Source of the DNA: Microcaldota archaeon | GTDB lineage: Archaea; Micrarchaeota; Micrarchaeia; Norongarragalinales; Norongarragalinaceae | Assembly: GCA_016214445.1 (NCBI GenBank) | Contig: JACROM010000060.1 | Location: 1-14,328, forward strand | Length of the DNA: 14,328 nt | Direction: 5' to 3' | Part shown: positions 1-6,127 of the stretch, one piece after another | Position numbering within the stretch: the first letter of the stretch is position 1 | How the letters are laid out: every line of letters begins with the position of its first letter | The notes under the pieces: generated by a model | Seen by the model: only the letters and a program-made list of their open reading frames with translations | What the model was told of the DNA's origin: nothing | Databases searched by the model: none | Position numbers and translations under genes: made by a program

Positions 1-179
1 ACTATACACTAGCTAATTAATAAACTTTTTGGCGTTTTACCTCTTGAATTTTTAAAAAATCAAAAACCTATTGTATAAAACTGCAGAGTTAGGGTTTAAC
101 ATATGTCTTTTTAAATGTGTTTTTGCCTCGGGATGTTTTTTATATCGAACAATTGTCCTTTGCATTGAAAGCGGTTTTT

Positions 180-215
180 GCGCGAACTGGATAACCGGAA
201 GTCGGGTTTTTAAAA
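180..215 (+). repeat. Imperfect direct repeat, copy 1, with TATA-like end
   Basis: This 36-base unit matches 325-360 at 27 of 36 positions without gaps: GCGCGAA at the left, ATAACCGGAA in the middle, and TTTTAAAA at the right. The TTTTAAAA end looks like an archaeal TATA box, so the unit may be an upstream element plus core promoter. Expected transcription start is near 236-240, inside or next to hairpin 225-240. The role is inferred; the repeat itself is seen directly. Confidence 0.6.
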
Positions 216-224
216 CAGCGTCTT

Positions 225-315
225 GGGAAACCTGTTTCCCGCTACAGCAAGCTTGCGCTTGTTGTCTCCCCGATTCCTCGCGGAATCTACGGATACCCTG
301 GGAAGCACCCCTTCC
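225..315 (+). ncRNA. Candidate structured RNA: four tandem hairpins
   Basis: Four stem-loops follow one another. 225-240 has a 6-bp stem GGGAAA/TTTCCC with loop CCTG. 244-265 has a 9-bp stem ACAGCAAGC/GCTTGTTGT with one G-U pair and loop TTGC. 272-287 has a 6-bp stem GATTCC/GGAATC with loop TCGC. 301-315 has a 5-bp stem GGAAG/CTTCC with a 5-base loop. Three of the loops are four bases. The cassette lies between two direct repeats with TATA-like ends. I do not recognise it as SRP RNA, RNase P RNA, a tRNA or a known riboswitch. Alternatives are operator palindromes or a small repeat element. Strand is assumed to be that of the next gene. Confidence 0.35.
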
Positions 316-324
316 TGTTTTAGT

Positions 325-360
325 GCGCGAATCTAATAACCGGAACTAGCCCTTTTAAAA
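325..360 (+). repeat. Imperfect direct repeat, copy 2, with TATA-like end
   Basis: Second copy of the unit at 180-215, offset by exactly 145 bases, keeping GCGCGAA, ATAACCGGAA and TTTTAAAA. If TTTTAAAA acts as a TATA box, transcription would begin near 380, giving a long leader for the pyrophosphatase gene at 470. The two copies could be tandem promoters with a shared activator site, or flanks of a small inserted cassette. Confidence 0.6.
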
Positions 361-417
361 AGCAAATTCCTATACTAGTTAGCGATTTTTTTTGTTTTTT
401 GAATTAAGGGGGGCGTA

Positions 418-447
418 GGTGGCATGCGTTTAGTATGCCGCTTTTTT
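418..447 (+). terminator. Hairpin plus T-run in the pyrophosphatase leader
   Basis: GGCAT (421-425) pairs with ATGCC (435-439) around a 9-base loop, and the stem extends outward through G419-C441 and wobble pairs to about 8 bp. Six Ts follow at 442-447. This resembles an intrinsic terminator. It sits only 22 bases before the pyrophosphatase start, so it may end an upstream transcript (such as the hairpin RNA) or act as an attenuator. If the TATA-like sequence near 399-409 is the gene's promoter, the start would fall inside the hairpin and it would not form in that mRNA. Confidence 0.35.
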
Positions 448-454
448 CACTAAC

Positions 455-460
455 GGGGTG
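455..460 (+). promoter_or_regulatory. Ribosome binding site of the pyrophosphatase gene
   Basis: GGGGTG lies 9 bases before the ATG at 470 and fits the archaeal anti-Shine-Dalgarno sequence. It decides for the ATG at 470 over the ATG at 462, which reads only three codons before a TGA stop. This is one of the few genes here with a clear leader and ribosome site. Confidence 0.6.
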
Positions 461-469
461 TATGAGTAA

Positions 470-2434
470 ATGAGTTTCGACATTTTGGGCTTCGCGTTTG
501 TTGTGGGCGTCCTTAGCTTGGCGTTCTCGGCGTTCCTGACATGGAACGTGCTGAAGAAACCAGCAGGAACAGCTAAGATGCAGGACATATCGAAAGCGAT
601 ACAGGAAGGGGCTACCGCGTACCTGGCGCGGCAGTACAAGACCCTTGTGCCGCTGGTAGTGATTCTTGCCGCGCTCATAGGCTGGTTCGTCCGGTTCGAC
701 ACCGCTGTCGCGTTCGTGGCAGGCGTTTTCGCTTCGGCATTGGCAGGCTACGTGGGCATGATGGTTTCAGTAAGGGCCAACGTGCGAACAGCTGAAGCAG
801 CCAAGAAAGGAATTGATTCCGCCCTAAGCGTAGCGTTCAGCTCCGGTTCAGTCACCGGCATAACACTTGTCGGCTTGGGCCTTATAGGCGTTTCGGCCAT
901 TTACTCCATTTACAACAGCCTCGACGTGCTAATAGGTTTCGGCTTCGGCGCTTCGCTCATCTCGCTGTTCGCGAGGGTAGGCGGAGGAATATTCACCAAG
1001 GCAGCTGACGTTGGCGCGGACCTTGTAGGAAAAGTCGAAAAGGGAATTCCCGAGGACGACCCGCGAAACCCAGCTGTAATAGCGGACAACGTTGGGGACA
1101 ACGTGGGAGACTGCGCCGGAATGGCCGCTGACCTGTTCGAGTCCTACGCGGTCACCATTATAGCCGCAATGCTTTTGGCTGCAATTGGTTCGGTTGCCCT
1201 TGGTTTCTCGGAAAAATATCTAGTTCTTCTTCCTCTTGGCGTTGCCGCAGTAGGTGCTTTAGCCACTATTGTCTCGACGTTCTTCGTCAAGCTCGGAAAA
1301 AGCAGGAACATCATGCACGCCCTGTACAAAGGCGTGTTCGTTTCAGGCCTTTTTGCCACTCTCGGGTTCTACCTTATTACGGACGGCGACACTCGCCTTT
1401 TCCTCACTCTGTTCATAGGCGTAATCGTTACGGGCCTCATGTTCCTCATCACGGAATACTACACCGCGAAGGAACACGGCCCTGTAAAGCAAGTTGCGGA
1501 AGCGTCCAAGACCGGAGCTGGAACAAACCTCATTTCCGGTTTGGCTGTTGGCTTGGAGGCAACTGCTTTGCCGGCTTTGCTTATAGCGTTGGCGATAATG
1601 TTCTCCTACCATCTTGCTGGCTTGTATGGTATAGCGTTGGCTGCAGCGGCAATGCTTTCCATGACCGGCATAGTCATCGCTTTGGACGCGTACGGTCCTG
1701 TAACTGACAACGCAGGCGGAATAGCTGAAATGAGCGGGCTTCCTCCAGATGTAAGGAAAATTACAGACAAACTGGATGCAGTTGGCAACACCACGAAAGC
1801 TACGACAAAGGGCTTTGCAATTTGTTCAGCAGGCCTTGCTGCACTCGCGCTTTTGCTCGCATTTGCGCAGGAAGTTAACACAAAAGCCGCGGAATTCGGG
1901 GTTGCAGGCTTGCCAGTGCTTGTTGAAGGAACAACAAAAACAATAGTCATCAACATTCTTGACCCGACAATTTTAGCTGGAATGATCATAGGCGGCGCGC
2001 TCCTAAAGGGCCTGATGTCCGGAAAGGCGCGCGCTGACTACGCGAAGTGCGTTGACCTGGCAACACAAGGCGCTCTCCACGAGTTGCTGGTTCCGGGGGT
2101 CCTGGCTGTCGCCTCCCCGCTGTTGGTCGGGCTTCTTTTCGGCGCGTCTGCCCTTGGCGGAATGCTTGCCGGAGTAATCGTTACCGGCTTCCTGCTGGCG
2201 TTGTTCATGGCAACTTCCGGCGCAACTTGGGACAACGCGAAGAAGTACATAGAGGACGGCAATTTCGGCGGAAAAGGCAGCGACGCGCACAAGGCTGCTG
2301 TTGTCGGCGACACAGTTGGCGACCCGTTCAAGGACACAGCTGGTCCGTCGCTCAACGCCCTGATAAAGGTGGTGAACACCGTCTCGCTCGTGTTCGCAGG
2401 AGCAGTGCTGGCCTACAGTTTCGCCCTCATCTAG
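470..2434 (+). CDS. hppA: K+-independent membrane pyrophosphatase (H+-translocating)
   Basis: Integral membrane pyrophosphatase, which hydrolyses cytoplasmic PPi and pumps H+ outward. The 654 residues match the short prokaryotic members, with about 16 membrane helices. Family motifs are intact: [11 protein letters not shown] at 180-190, the acidic run PEDDPRNP at 194-201, [12 protein letters not shown] at 206-217, [12 protein letters not shown] at 406-417, and [15 protein letters not shown] near the C-terminus. [10 protein letters not shown] (439-448) has Lys443 and Thr446 at the two positions that separate K+-independent (Lys, Thr) from K+-dependent enzymes (Ala, Gly/Ala). Odd point: FAICSA (449-454) has Cys where family members usually have Gly. 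The gene stands alone, with its own ribosome site and a terminator across its stop codon. H+ rather than Na+ transport is inferred from the K+-independent class. It likely spares ATP and removes PPi from biosynthesis. Confidence 0.97.
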   Translation: MSFDILGFAFVVGVLSLAFSAFLTWNVLKKPAGTAKMQDISKAIQEGATAYLARQYKTLVPLVVILAALIGWFVRFDTAVAFVAGVFASALAGYVGMMVSVRANVRTAEAAKKGIDSALSVAFSSGSVTGITLVGLGLIGVSAIYSIYNSLDVLIGFGFGASLISLFARVGGGIFTKAADVGADLVGKVEKGIPEDDPRNPAVIADNVGDNVGDCAGMAADLFESYAVTIIAAMLLAAIGSVALGFSEKYLVLLPLGVAAVGALATIVSTFFVKLGKSRNIMHALYKGVFVSGLFATLGFYLITDGDTRLFLTLFIGVIVTGLMFLITEYYTAKEHGPVKQVAEASKTGAGTNLISGLAVGLEATALPALLIALAIMFSYHLAGLYGIALAAAAMLSMTGIVIALDAYGPVTDNAGGIAEMSGLPPDVRKITDKLDAVGNTTKATTKGFAICSAGLAALALLLAFAQEVNTKAAEFGVAGLPVLVEGTTKTIVINILDPTILAGMIIGGALLKGLMSGKARADYAKCVDLATQGALHELLVPGVLAVASPLLVGLLFGASALGGMLAGVIVTGFLLALFMATSGATWDNAKKYIEDGNFGGKGSDAHKAAVVGDTVGDPFKDTAGPSLNALIKVVNTVSLVFAGAVLAYSFALI

Positions 2435-2470
2435 CGAGGGCGGCTTTTTTTCTTTTTTTTGTTTGTTTTT
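2422..2470 (+). terminator. Terminator spanning the pyrophosphatase stop codon
   Basis: CGCCCTC (2422-2428) pairs with GAGGGCG (2436-2442), a 7-bp GC-rich stem with a 7-base loop that contains the TAG stop codon. A long T-rich tract (2445-2470) follows. A U-tract alone can end archaeal transcripts; here there is also a hairpin. Confidence 0.8.
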
Positions 2471-2482
2471 TTCTTCAAAGAG

Positions 2483-2490
2483 TTTTTATG
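2483..2490 (+). promoter_or_regulatory. TATA-like box, DUF92 gene
   Basis: TTTTTATG is centred about 27 bases before the ATG at 2514. No Shine-Dalgarno sequence lies between them, so the transcript is probably leaderless and starts at or next to the ATG. Confidence 0.55.
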
Positions 2491-2513
2491 CCCGGGCGGT
2501 TGATACATAGCAC

Positions 2514-3371
2514 ATGTCGTTGCAGATAAGCGCGCTGTTGGGAGTCATAGTCACTTTGGTTATCGCTATCTACGCCTTCAAGAAACAGCAGTTGACCGAG
2601 AAGGGCACCATAGCTGCAATGCTTGTTGGCATAACCCTTTTCTCGCTCGGCGGGTGGTCGTGGTTTGCCCTTCTGGTCTTCTTCTTCCTTTCGTCCTCGC
2701 TGCTTTCAAAATACAAGAAGACGCAGAAGTTCGAGTTCACGAAGGAGCACGAAAAGCGCGACCAGCGCGACGTGTGGCAGGTTTTCGCCAACAGCCTTCC
2801 TGCGGCTGTCGTGGCTGCAGTTTACTTCATTTACCCGTCGCCGGCAGTGTTCGCGGCTTTCGTTGCGGCAGTTGCCACTGTTAACGCGGACACGTGGGCA
2901 ACCGAGATCGGTCTGCTGGACAAGAAAACTTACTGGATTCTATCAGGAAAACCAGCCAAGCAGGGACGGAGCGGAGCAGTTTCGGTAACTGGTTTGGTTG
3001 CCGCAGCTGTAGCGTCTGTTTTCATAACTGTTTCCGCTTTAGCGTTGAGCGCCTTGAACAACCTCCTGCTTCAAAGCTACTCCTTCGAGGAAGTGTTCGC
3101 GACCCAGTTCATCGGCGGCATCCCCTTCATCCTCATGGTCGCGTTCTCCGGGTTCTTCGGCTGCATAGCGGACAGCGTACTTGGCGCGACAGTGCAGGCA
3201 AGGTACTGCTGCCCCAAGTGCAAAAAAATGACGGAGAAAGTGTTCCACGGCTGCGGCACGAGGACGACCATAAAACAGGGTTTCGCTTTGTTGGACAACG
3301 ATTCGGTTAACTTTTTGGCGTCTATTGCCGGCGGCGTTTTCGCCTATTGCCTGGCCTTGGTTTTCCTGTAA
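2514..3371 (+). CDS. DUF92 integral membrane protein (VTE6-like polyprenyl-phosphate kinase candidate)
   Basis: A 285-residue multi-pass membrane protein of the DUF92/TIGR00297 family. Seen: family motif KGTIAAMLVG (30-39), a loop rich in Lys/Arg and Gln (66-90) before FANSLPAA, the signature NADTWATEIG (124-133), QGRSGAVS (150-157), and DNDSVN (261-266). A Cys cluster CCPKC (232-236) with HGCG (245-248) sits in a loop between the last helices, where relatives also carry Cys; it may bind metal. Known: the plant member VTE6 is a phytyl-phosphate kinase using a nucleotide triphosphate. Inference: in this archaeon the substrate could be an isoprenoid phosphate such as geranylgeranyl phosphate, for lipid or quinone salvage; the substrate is not shown by the sequence. 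It is transcribed alone from a leaderless promoter. The T-run at 3381-3386 may end its mRNA. Confidence 0.9.
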   Translation: MSLQISALLGVIVTLVIAIYAFKKQQLTEKGTIAAMLVGITLFSLGGWSWFALLVFFFLSSSLLSKYKKTQKFEFTKEHEKRDQRDVWQVFANSLPAAVVAAVYFIYPSPAVFAAFVAAVATVNADTWATEIGLLDKKTYWILSGKPAKQGRSGAVSVTGLVAAAVASVFITVSALALSALNNLLLQSYSFEEVFATQFIGGIPFILMVAFSGFFGCIADSVLGATVQARYCCPKCKKMTEKVFHGCGTRTTIKQGFALLDNDSVNFLASIAGGVFAYCLALVFL

Positions 3372-3380
3372 GAACCAATC

Positions 3381-3388
3381 TTTTTTAA
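3381..3388 (+). promoter_or_regulatory. T-run/TATA-like box between the DUF92 gene and a small ORF
   Basis: TTTTTTAA lies just after the DUF92 stop and is centred 25 bases before a GTG at 3410. It can serve both as the U-tract terminator of the upstream gene and as a TATA box for a leaderless small gene. Confidence 0.4.
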
Positions 3389-3409
3389 CAGCAACCCAGT
3401 AATTGTTAC

Positions 3410-3487
3410 GTGGCGAGGCTTCACAAGCGTGCTGAAAAATACTTCTGGGATGAAGTGAAGAAAAGGCTGAAACTCAAGCGTCGTTAG
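3410..3487 (+). CDS. Possible leaderless 25-residue basic protein
   Basis: A GTG-started frame encodes 25 residues, beginning MARLHKRAEKYFWDEV and ending in KKRLKLKRR, with 11 Lys/Arg. The sequence would form one amphipathic basic helix. No homologue is recognised. Support: a TATA-like TTTTTTAA centred 25 bases upstream, the spacing used by leaderless genes across this window, and a peptide composition unlike random sequence. It overlaps the last 14 bases of the convergent glycosylase gene. A role in nucleic-acid or ribosome binding is a guess from charge only. It could also be chance. Confidence 0.35.
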   Translation: MARLHKRAEKYFWDEVKKRLKLKRR

Positions 3488-4169
3488 GCCTCGAGCAATT
3501 TTTTTCAAGTGGACAGTTTTCGCATAGGGGTTCCCTCTTAAGGCAATGCCTCTTCGCCAGCTTCACAAGCAAAGCGTGGTACTCTTGGTAAAGCTTCACT
3601 TCTTCCGGCAGGTTGGATTCGAAGAATTCCTGCGTTTCCTTGTAAGTTGAATGCGGCCATCCCAGACGCCCGCATATGCGGCGCGTGTAGGCATCAACTA
3701 CAAACCTCGGCTTGTTTGCAGAATAAAGAATAATCGAATCGGCTGTTTCCGGCCCGATGCCTTTGAGGGAAAGAAGCTCGTACCTCAATGCTCCTATTGG
3801 CTGGGAAAACATTTTTTCTATTTTGGAACCGTAGTTTTTTTGGATATATTTTGCGGTTTCCTTGAGATACTTTGCCTTCTGCCTGAAGTAGCCTGCTGAA
3901 CGTATTGCTTTTTCGAGTTTTTTTTCTGTCGCTGTGGCTACGCTCTCGATGCTCCAACTGTTTTGCTTCCTCATTTCAGCCAAAGCTTTCTCGACATTAG
4001 TCCACGCGGTGTTCTGCGTCAATATCGCGCCCACCACCACTTCCCATTTTTCCCCTTCGCTTTTCGGGCCTCCGCGGTGCTCTGTAATTCCGTTTCTCGT
4101 TACGGGCCACCATCCTTGAGGGCCGAATGATTTCAGAAGTAGGCAATAAGCCTGTGTCGGCTTAAGCAT
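3474..4169 (-). CDS. Endonuclease III-like DNA glycosylase (COG2231/MagIII type)
   Basis: A 231-residue HhH-GPD DNA glycosylase for base-excision repair. Seen: FGPQGWWP (15-22), GAILTQNTAW (47-56), hairpin motif LKGIGPETAD (135-144), catalytic Asp159 in FVVDAYTRR, and a C-terminal 4Fe-4S set Cys209, Cys216, Cys219, Cys225 with the canonical C-X6-C-X2-C-X5-C spacing. The lyase Lys of true Nth is replaced by Glu141, so it should be a monofunctional glycosylase. The FGPQ-WWP start and GAILTQNT fit COG2231, which includes Helicobacter MagIII, a 3-methyladenine glycosylase; alkylated purines are therefore the best substrate guess. Its ATG overlaps the stop of the small basic ORF upstream (ATGCTTAA), so it is the last gene of the operon starting at 5420. 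Confidence 0.92.
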   Translation of the reverse strand: MLKPTQAYCLLLKSFGPQGWWPVTRNGITEHRGGPKSEGEKWEVVVGAILTQNTAWTNVEKALAEMRKQNSWSIESVATATEKKLEKAIRSAGYFRQKAKYLKETAKYIQKNYGSKIEKMFSQPIGALRYELLSLKGIGPETADSIILYSANKPRFVVDAYTRRICGRLGWPHSTYKETQEFFESNLPEEVKLYQEYHALLVKLAKRHCLKREPLCENCPLEKNCSRPNDA

Positions 4170-4272
4170 ATCCTTTCTTTCTTTTTCCCTTCTTGTAGGT
4201 GGCGCGGTTCTTCGCTTTGTTCTTCTTTCTCCTTACCTGGATTGTCCTTCTCTTTATCTTGCTTTTCAACAT
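4162..4272 (-). CDS. 36-residue peptide, half Lys/Arg
   Basis: ATG at 4272 opens a 36-residue frame with 18 Lys/Arg and no acidic residue: it begins MLKSKIKRRT and ends GKRKKGYA. GGGTGG lies about 6 bases upstream as a ribosome site, and the stop overlaps the glycosylase start by 8 bases (ATGCTTAA), which is typical of coupled archaeal genes. It sits 60 bases after the PfkB stop. The composition resembles tiny ribosomal proteins (L41e-like) or nucleoid peptides, but I see no specific match. Function unknown; RNA or DNA binding is inferred from charge. Confidence 0.5.
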   Translation of the reverse strand: MLKSKIKRRTIQVRRKKNKAKNRATYKKGKRKKGYA

Positions 4273-4332
4273 TGCAAACCACCCTTGAAGTGGAACCGTG
4301 TTCCTTGCTTCCCGCAAAAACGCTCCGAAAAT

Positions 4333-5235
4333 TCAATCGCCTTCGAAAGCGATTATTTTCTTGTAGACCTTGAAGCGGCTTTCTATATCATCCTTCTCCG
4401 TATTAATCAAGCTTTTCAGCCCATAGTCCTCGACAGCTATGGAGCCAAAGGCATGTCCGTAAGCCATCGCGCTCTTCAGCGTGGCGCGCTTGGTGTTCCT
4501 CTGTTTCGCGATAAAGCCCATGAATCCCCCTGCAAACGAGTCGCCTGCGCCGGTAGGGTCAACCACTTCATCCAGCGGGTAGGCTGGCGAGGGGAAAACA
4601 GTTCCTTCCGTGAACAACAACGCTCCGTGCTCGCCCTTCTTGATTATGACTATTTTTGGTCCCTCGTCCAGTATCACTCTCGCTGCCTTCATCAGGTTCG
4701 GGGTTTTCGCGTACCTTCTCGCCTCGCCTTCGTTCACTAAAACCCCGTCGACCATCCCGAGGGCTTTCTTCAACGCGCTCCGGTCGTTCTGCACGTAGTG
4801 CTCTATGGTGTCCAGGAGGGAAAACTTCGGCGCGTCCACCTGCTCCAAAACGCGTATCTGCTGTTCAGGGGGAGCTGTTCCCAGGTAGACATATTCCGCT
4901 TTCTTCCACGCGTCCGGCACTTTCGGCTCGAAACCTTCGAGGCAATTGAGTTCCAGCTTGTTCACTTTCCGGTCGTACAGCTCGTAGCCGTAAGTCCAGT
5001 CCACGAAAAACGTTTTGCCTTTCCTCTGCACTCCATCCAAGCCGATTCCCTTCCCCTTCAAAAGCGTCCAGTGCTTTTCCGGGAAATCCTCCCCCACTAT
5101 TCCCACGATGTTGGTGGACACAAAAAACGAGGAACAATAGGAAAAGAAGCTGGCGGCCCCCCCGAGCTCGCGCTCCATGGTCTTGAACGGCGTCCTCGTT
5201 GTGTCCAATGCAATTGAGCCGGTGCAGATTATCAT
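4333..5235 (-). CDS. PfkB/ribokinase-family sugar or nucleoside kinase
   Basis: A complete 300-residue PfkB-fold kinase that transfers the ATP gamma-phosphate to a hydroxyl of a sugar, nucleoside or related small molecule. Seen: N-terminal substrate strand with GSIALD (6-11), ELGGAASFFS (23-32) and VGIVGEDF (44-51); NEGE (168-171), which matches the N-x-x-E Mg/phosphate motif; and the anion-hole signature DPTGAGDSFAGG (226-237) with catalytic Asp232. The opening (GSIALDTTRTPF and LGGAASFFS) and the phrase KKGEHGALLF resemble a widespread PfkB subgroup of unsettled substrate, so I do not name one. Its ATG overlaps the stop of the 62-residue gene upstream (ATGA), which implies translational coupling. 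Confidence 0.9.
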   Translation of the reverse strand: MIICTGSIALDTTRTPFKTMERELGGAASFFSYCSSFFVSTNIVGIVGEDFPEKHWTLLKGKGIGLDGVQRKGKTFFVDWTYGYELYDRKVNKLELNCLEGFEPKVPDAWKKAEYVYLGTAPPEQQIRVLEQVDAPKFSLLDTIEHYVQNDRSALKKALGMVDGVLVNEGEARRYAKTPNLMKAARVILDEGPKIVIIKKGEHGALLFTEGTVFPSPAYPLDEVVDPTGAGDSFAGGFMGFIAKQRNTKRATLKSAMAYGHAFGSIAVEDYGLKSLINTEKDDIESRFKVYKKIIAFEGD

Positions 5236-5420
5236 TTCAACACTTTTCTAAATTTTCTGTTCTTTCTTGGTCTGCTCAAAAGAATGTGCTTCAATTCGCG
5301 AATTTCTTTTCGTATCAGCTTCACTTCTTTGTATATGAGGCTTAGCGTAACCTTTGCCATAGCAAAACCAAATAGAATGTATTTCGGCCGGTTTAAACGT
5401 TTTGCTTTCATCACCCCCAT
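5232..5420 (-). CDS. Small basic protein, first gene of the PfkB operon
   Basis: A 62-residue frame beginning MGVMKAKRLNRPKY. Residues 14-31 are hydrophobic enough for a short membrane or packing helix, and the C-terminal half is Lys/Arg-rich, ending FRKVLK. It is not recognised. It overlaps the PfkB start by the ATGA quartet. A TATA-like AATAAAA (5439-5445 on the other strand) is 22 bases upstream of the ATG at 5420, favouring leaderless use of that codon. A second ATG at 5411 is preceded by GGGGGTGA, which lies too close to it to serve as a usual ribosome site. It may anchor or assist the kinase, but that is only context. Confidence 0.6.
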   Translation of the reverse strand: MGVMKAKRLNRPKYILFGFAMAKVTLSLIYKEVKLIRKEIRELKHILLSRPRKNRKFRKVLK

Positions 5421-5438
5421 TCAAACGAGAGCCAAAGG

Positions 5439-5445
5439 TTTTATT
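5439..5445 (-). promoter_or_regulatory. TATA-like box of the PfkB operon
   Basis: On the minus strand this reads AATAAAA, 22 bases before the ATG at 5420. It overlaps the TAA that ends the broken methyltransferase-like gene, so the two transcription units abut without a spacer. Confidence 0.45.
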
Positions 5446-6075
5446 GCTTTTTAGTGAGTTTGGCGAGGAAGCTCTCGCGGTATCTTCTTCCTTCGTGATA
5501 CCATACTTCAGTCAGACTTTCCAATAGCGCTGAATCTTCACGCGAGAACTTTTCACCGCCGGGCGCTATCAGGTATTCCAAGTTGAACTTCAGTCTTTTG
5601 GCCGCTTTTTTGAACTTTCCCGGCGGCAGGCTTGGGGTGTCCGCGTGTGCGCCACGTATATTTCGCCGTCGTGTTTGAGTACCCGTCTTGCCTCTTTCAG
5701 GACGTTGTTCAGCGTGTACTGAAATGGGCTTTGCGTAAAGACGTTGTGTATGCGTATTTCATCAACCGATGTGTCTGCAAGCTTTGCGCTCAACGGCTTT
5801 TTCGCTTTTCTTTTTTCATCCGGTCAGGTGAATGCCTTGTCGTAGGCGCTTGCGAAAGGCCCCGGAGCCCAAATAACGGGCCTGAGTTTTTCGTCTCCGC
5901 GTCTGCGAATCAGGAAACCTTGCCTGCCTGAAAGCTCGAAGCAGATGTGGAGTTCGCCTTCTTTGATTTGTCTTCCTTCCTTTGTGCCTGGGTAGTTGCT
6001 TCTCGGCCCGACGTGGACAATTACCCGCCCTTCCGGGTTCGCGGCCCTGAACTTTTCTACCAGTTTCTGCAGCAT
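5441..6075 (-). pseudogene. Broken SAM-methyltransferase-like gene (in-frame TGA and frameshift)
   Basis: From the ATG at 6075 the frame runs 83 residues (MLQKLVEKF... to AYDKAFT), stops at TGA 5824-5826, and continues open in the same frame with DTSVDEIRIHNVF and VLKHDGEIYVAHT, which resemble motif IV and the strand after it in class I methyltransferases. That frame ends at 5590 in low-quality sequence (QACRRESSKKRPKD), while a -1 shift near the C run at 5634-5637 gives a sensible tail (SLPPGKFKKAAKRLKF... ESFLAKLTKKQ) ending at TAA 5441. Restored length is about 211 residues. HVGPRSNYPG (21-30) may be the degenerate SAM loop. A leaderless promoter is present. TGA is a normal stop in neighbouring genes. 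Either a true decayed gene or two sequencing or assembly errors. Confidence 0.7.
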
Positions 6076-6097
6076 GTGCTATACGCTAGGGAAAACT

Positions 6098-6107
6098 AAA
6101 ATAAAAA
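6098..6107 (-). promoter_or_regulatory. TATA-like box of the methyltransferase-like gene
   Basis: TTTTTATTTT on the minus strand is centred 27 bases before the ATG at 6075, with no ribosome site between them. This suggests the broken gene is, or was until recently, transcribed as a leaderless message of its own. Confidence 0.5.
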
Positions 6108-6127
6108 GAGAGAAGGAAAAGAGCGTT

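Larger units (their letters stand above)
1..469. other. Non-coding leader region before the pyrophosphatase gene
   Basis: No convincing gene is seen in these 469 bases. The first 160 bases are AT-rich with several TATA-like runs (for example TGTATAAAAC at about 71-80). From 180 on it becomes structured: two copies of an imperfect 36-base direct repeat, four tandem hairpins between them, a T-rich stretch (386-402), and a hairpin followed by six Ts (418-447). A TTG-started frame at 71-349 is open, but it is rich in Cys and lies over the hairpins, so I do not call it. The end of whatever precedes the window is not visible. Confidence 0.7.

Noticed and set aside
71..349. 92-residue plus-strand open frame with a TTG start in the leader region
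   Set aside because: Cys-rich with no recognisable protein pattern, no ribosome site, and it covers the hairpin cluster and a direct-repeat unit.
380..469. Fluoride riboswitch upstream of the pyrophosphatase
   Set aside because: I considered it because pyrophosphatases can be under fluoride control, but the conserved pseudoknot sequence pattern is not visible.
4285..4740. 151-residue plus-strand frame inside the PfkB gene
   Set aside because: Lies opposite the intact PfkB coding sequence with signature motifs; it looks like an antisense shadow.
5824..5826. TGA read as selenocysteine or another amino acid
   Set aside because: TGA is a normal stop of several genes here (PfkB, glycosylase, secG), no selenocysteine element was recognised, and a frameshift follows in the same gene.
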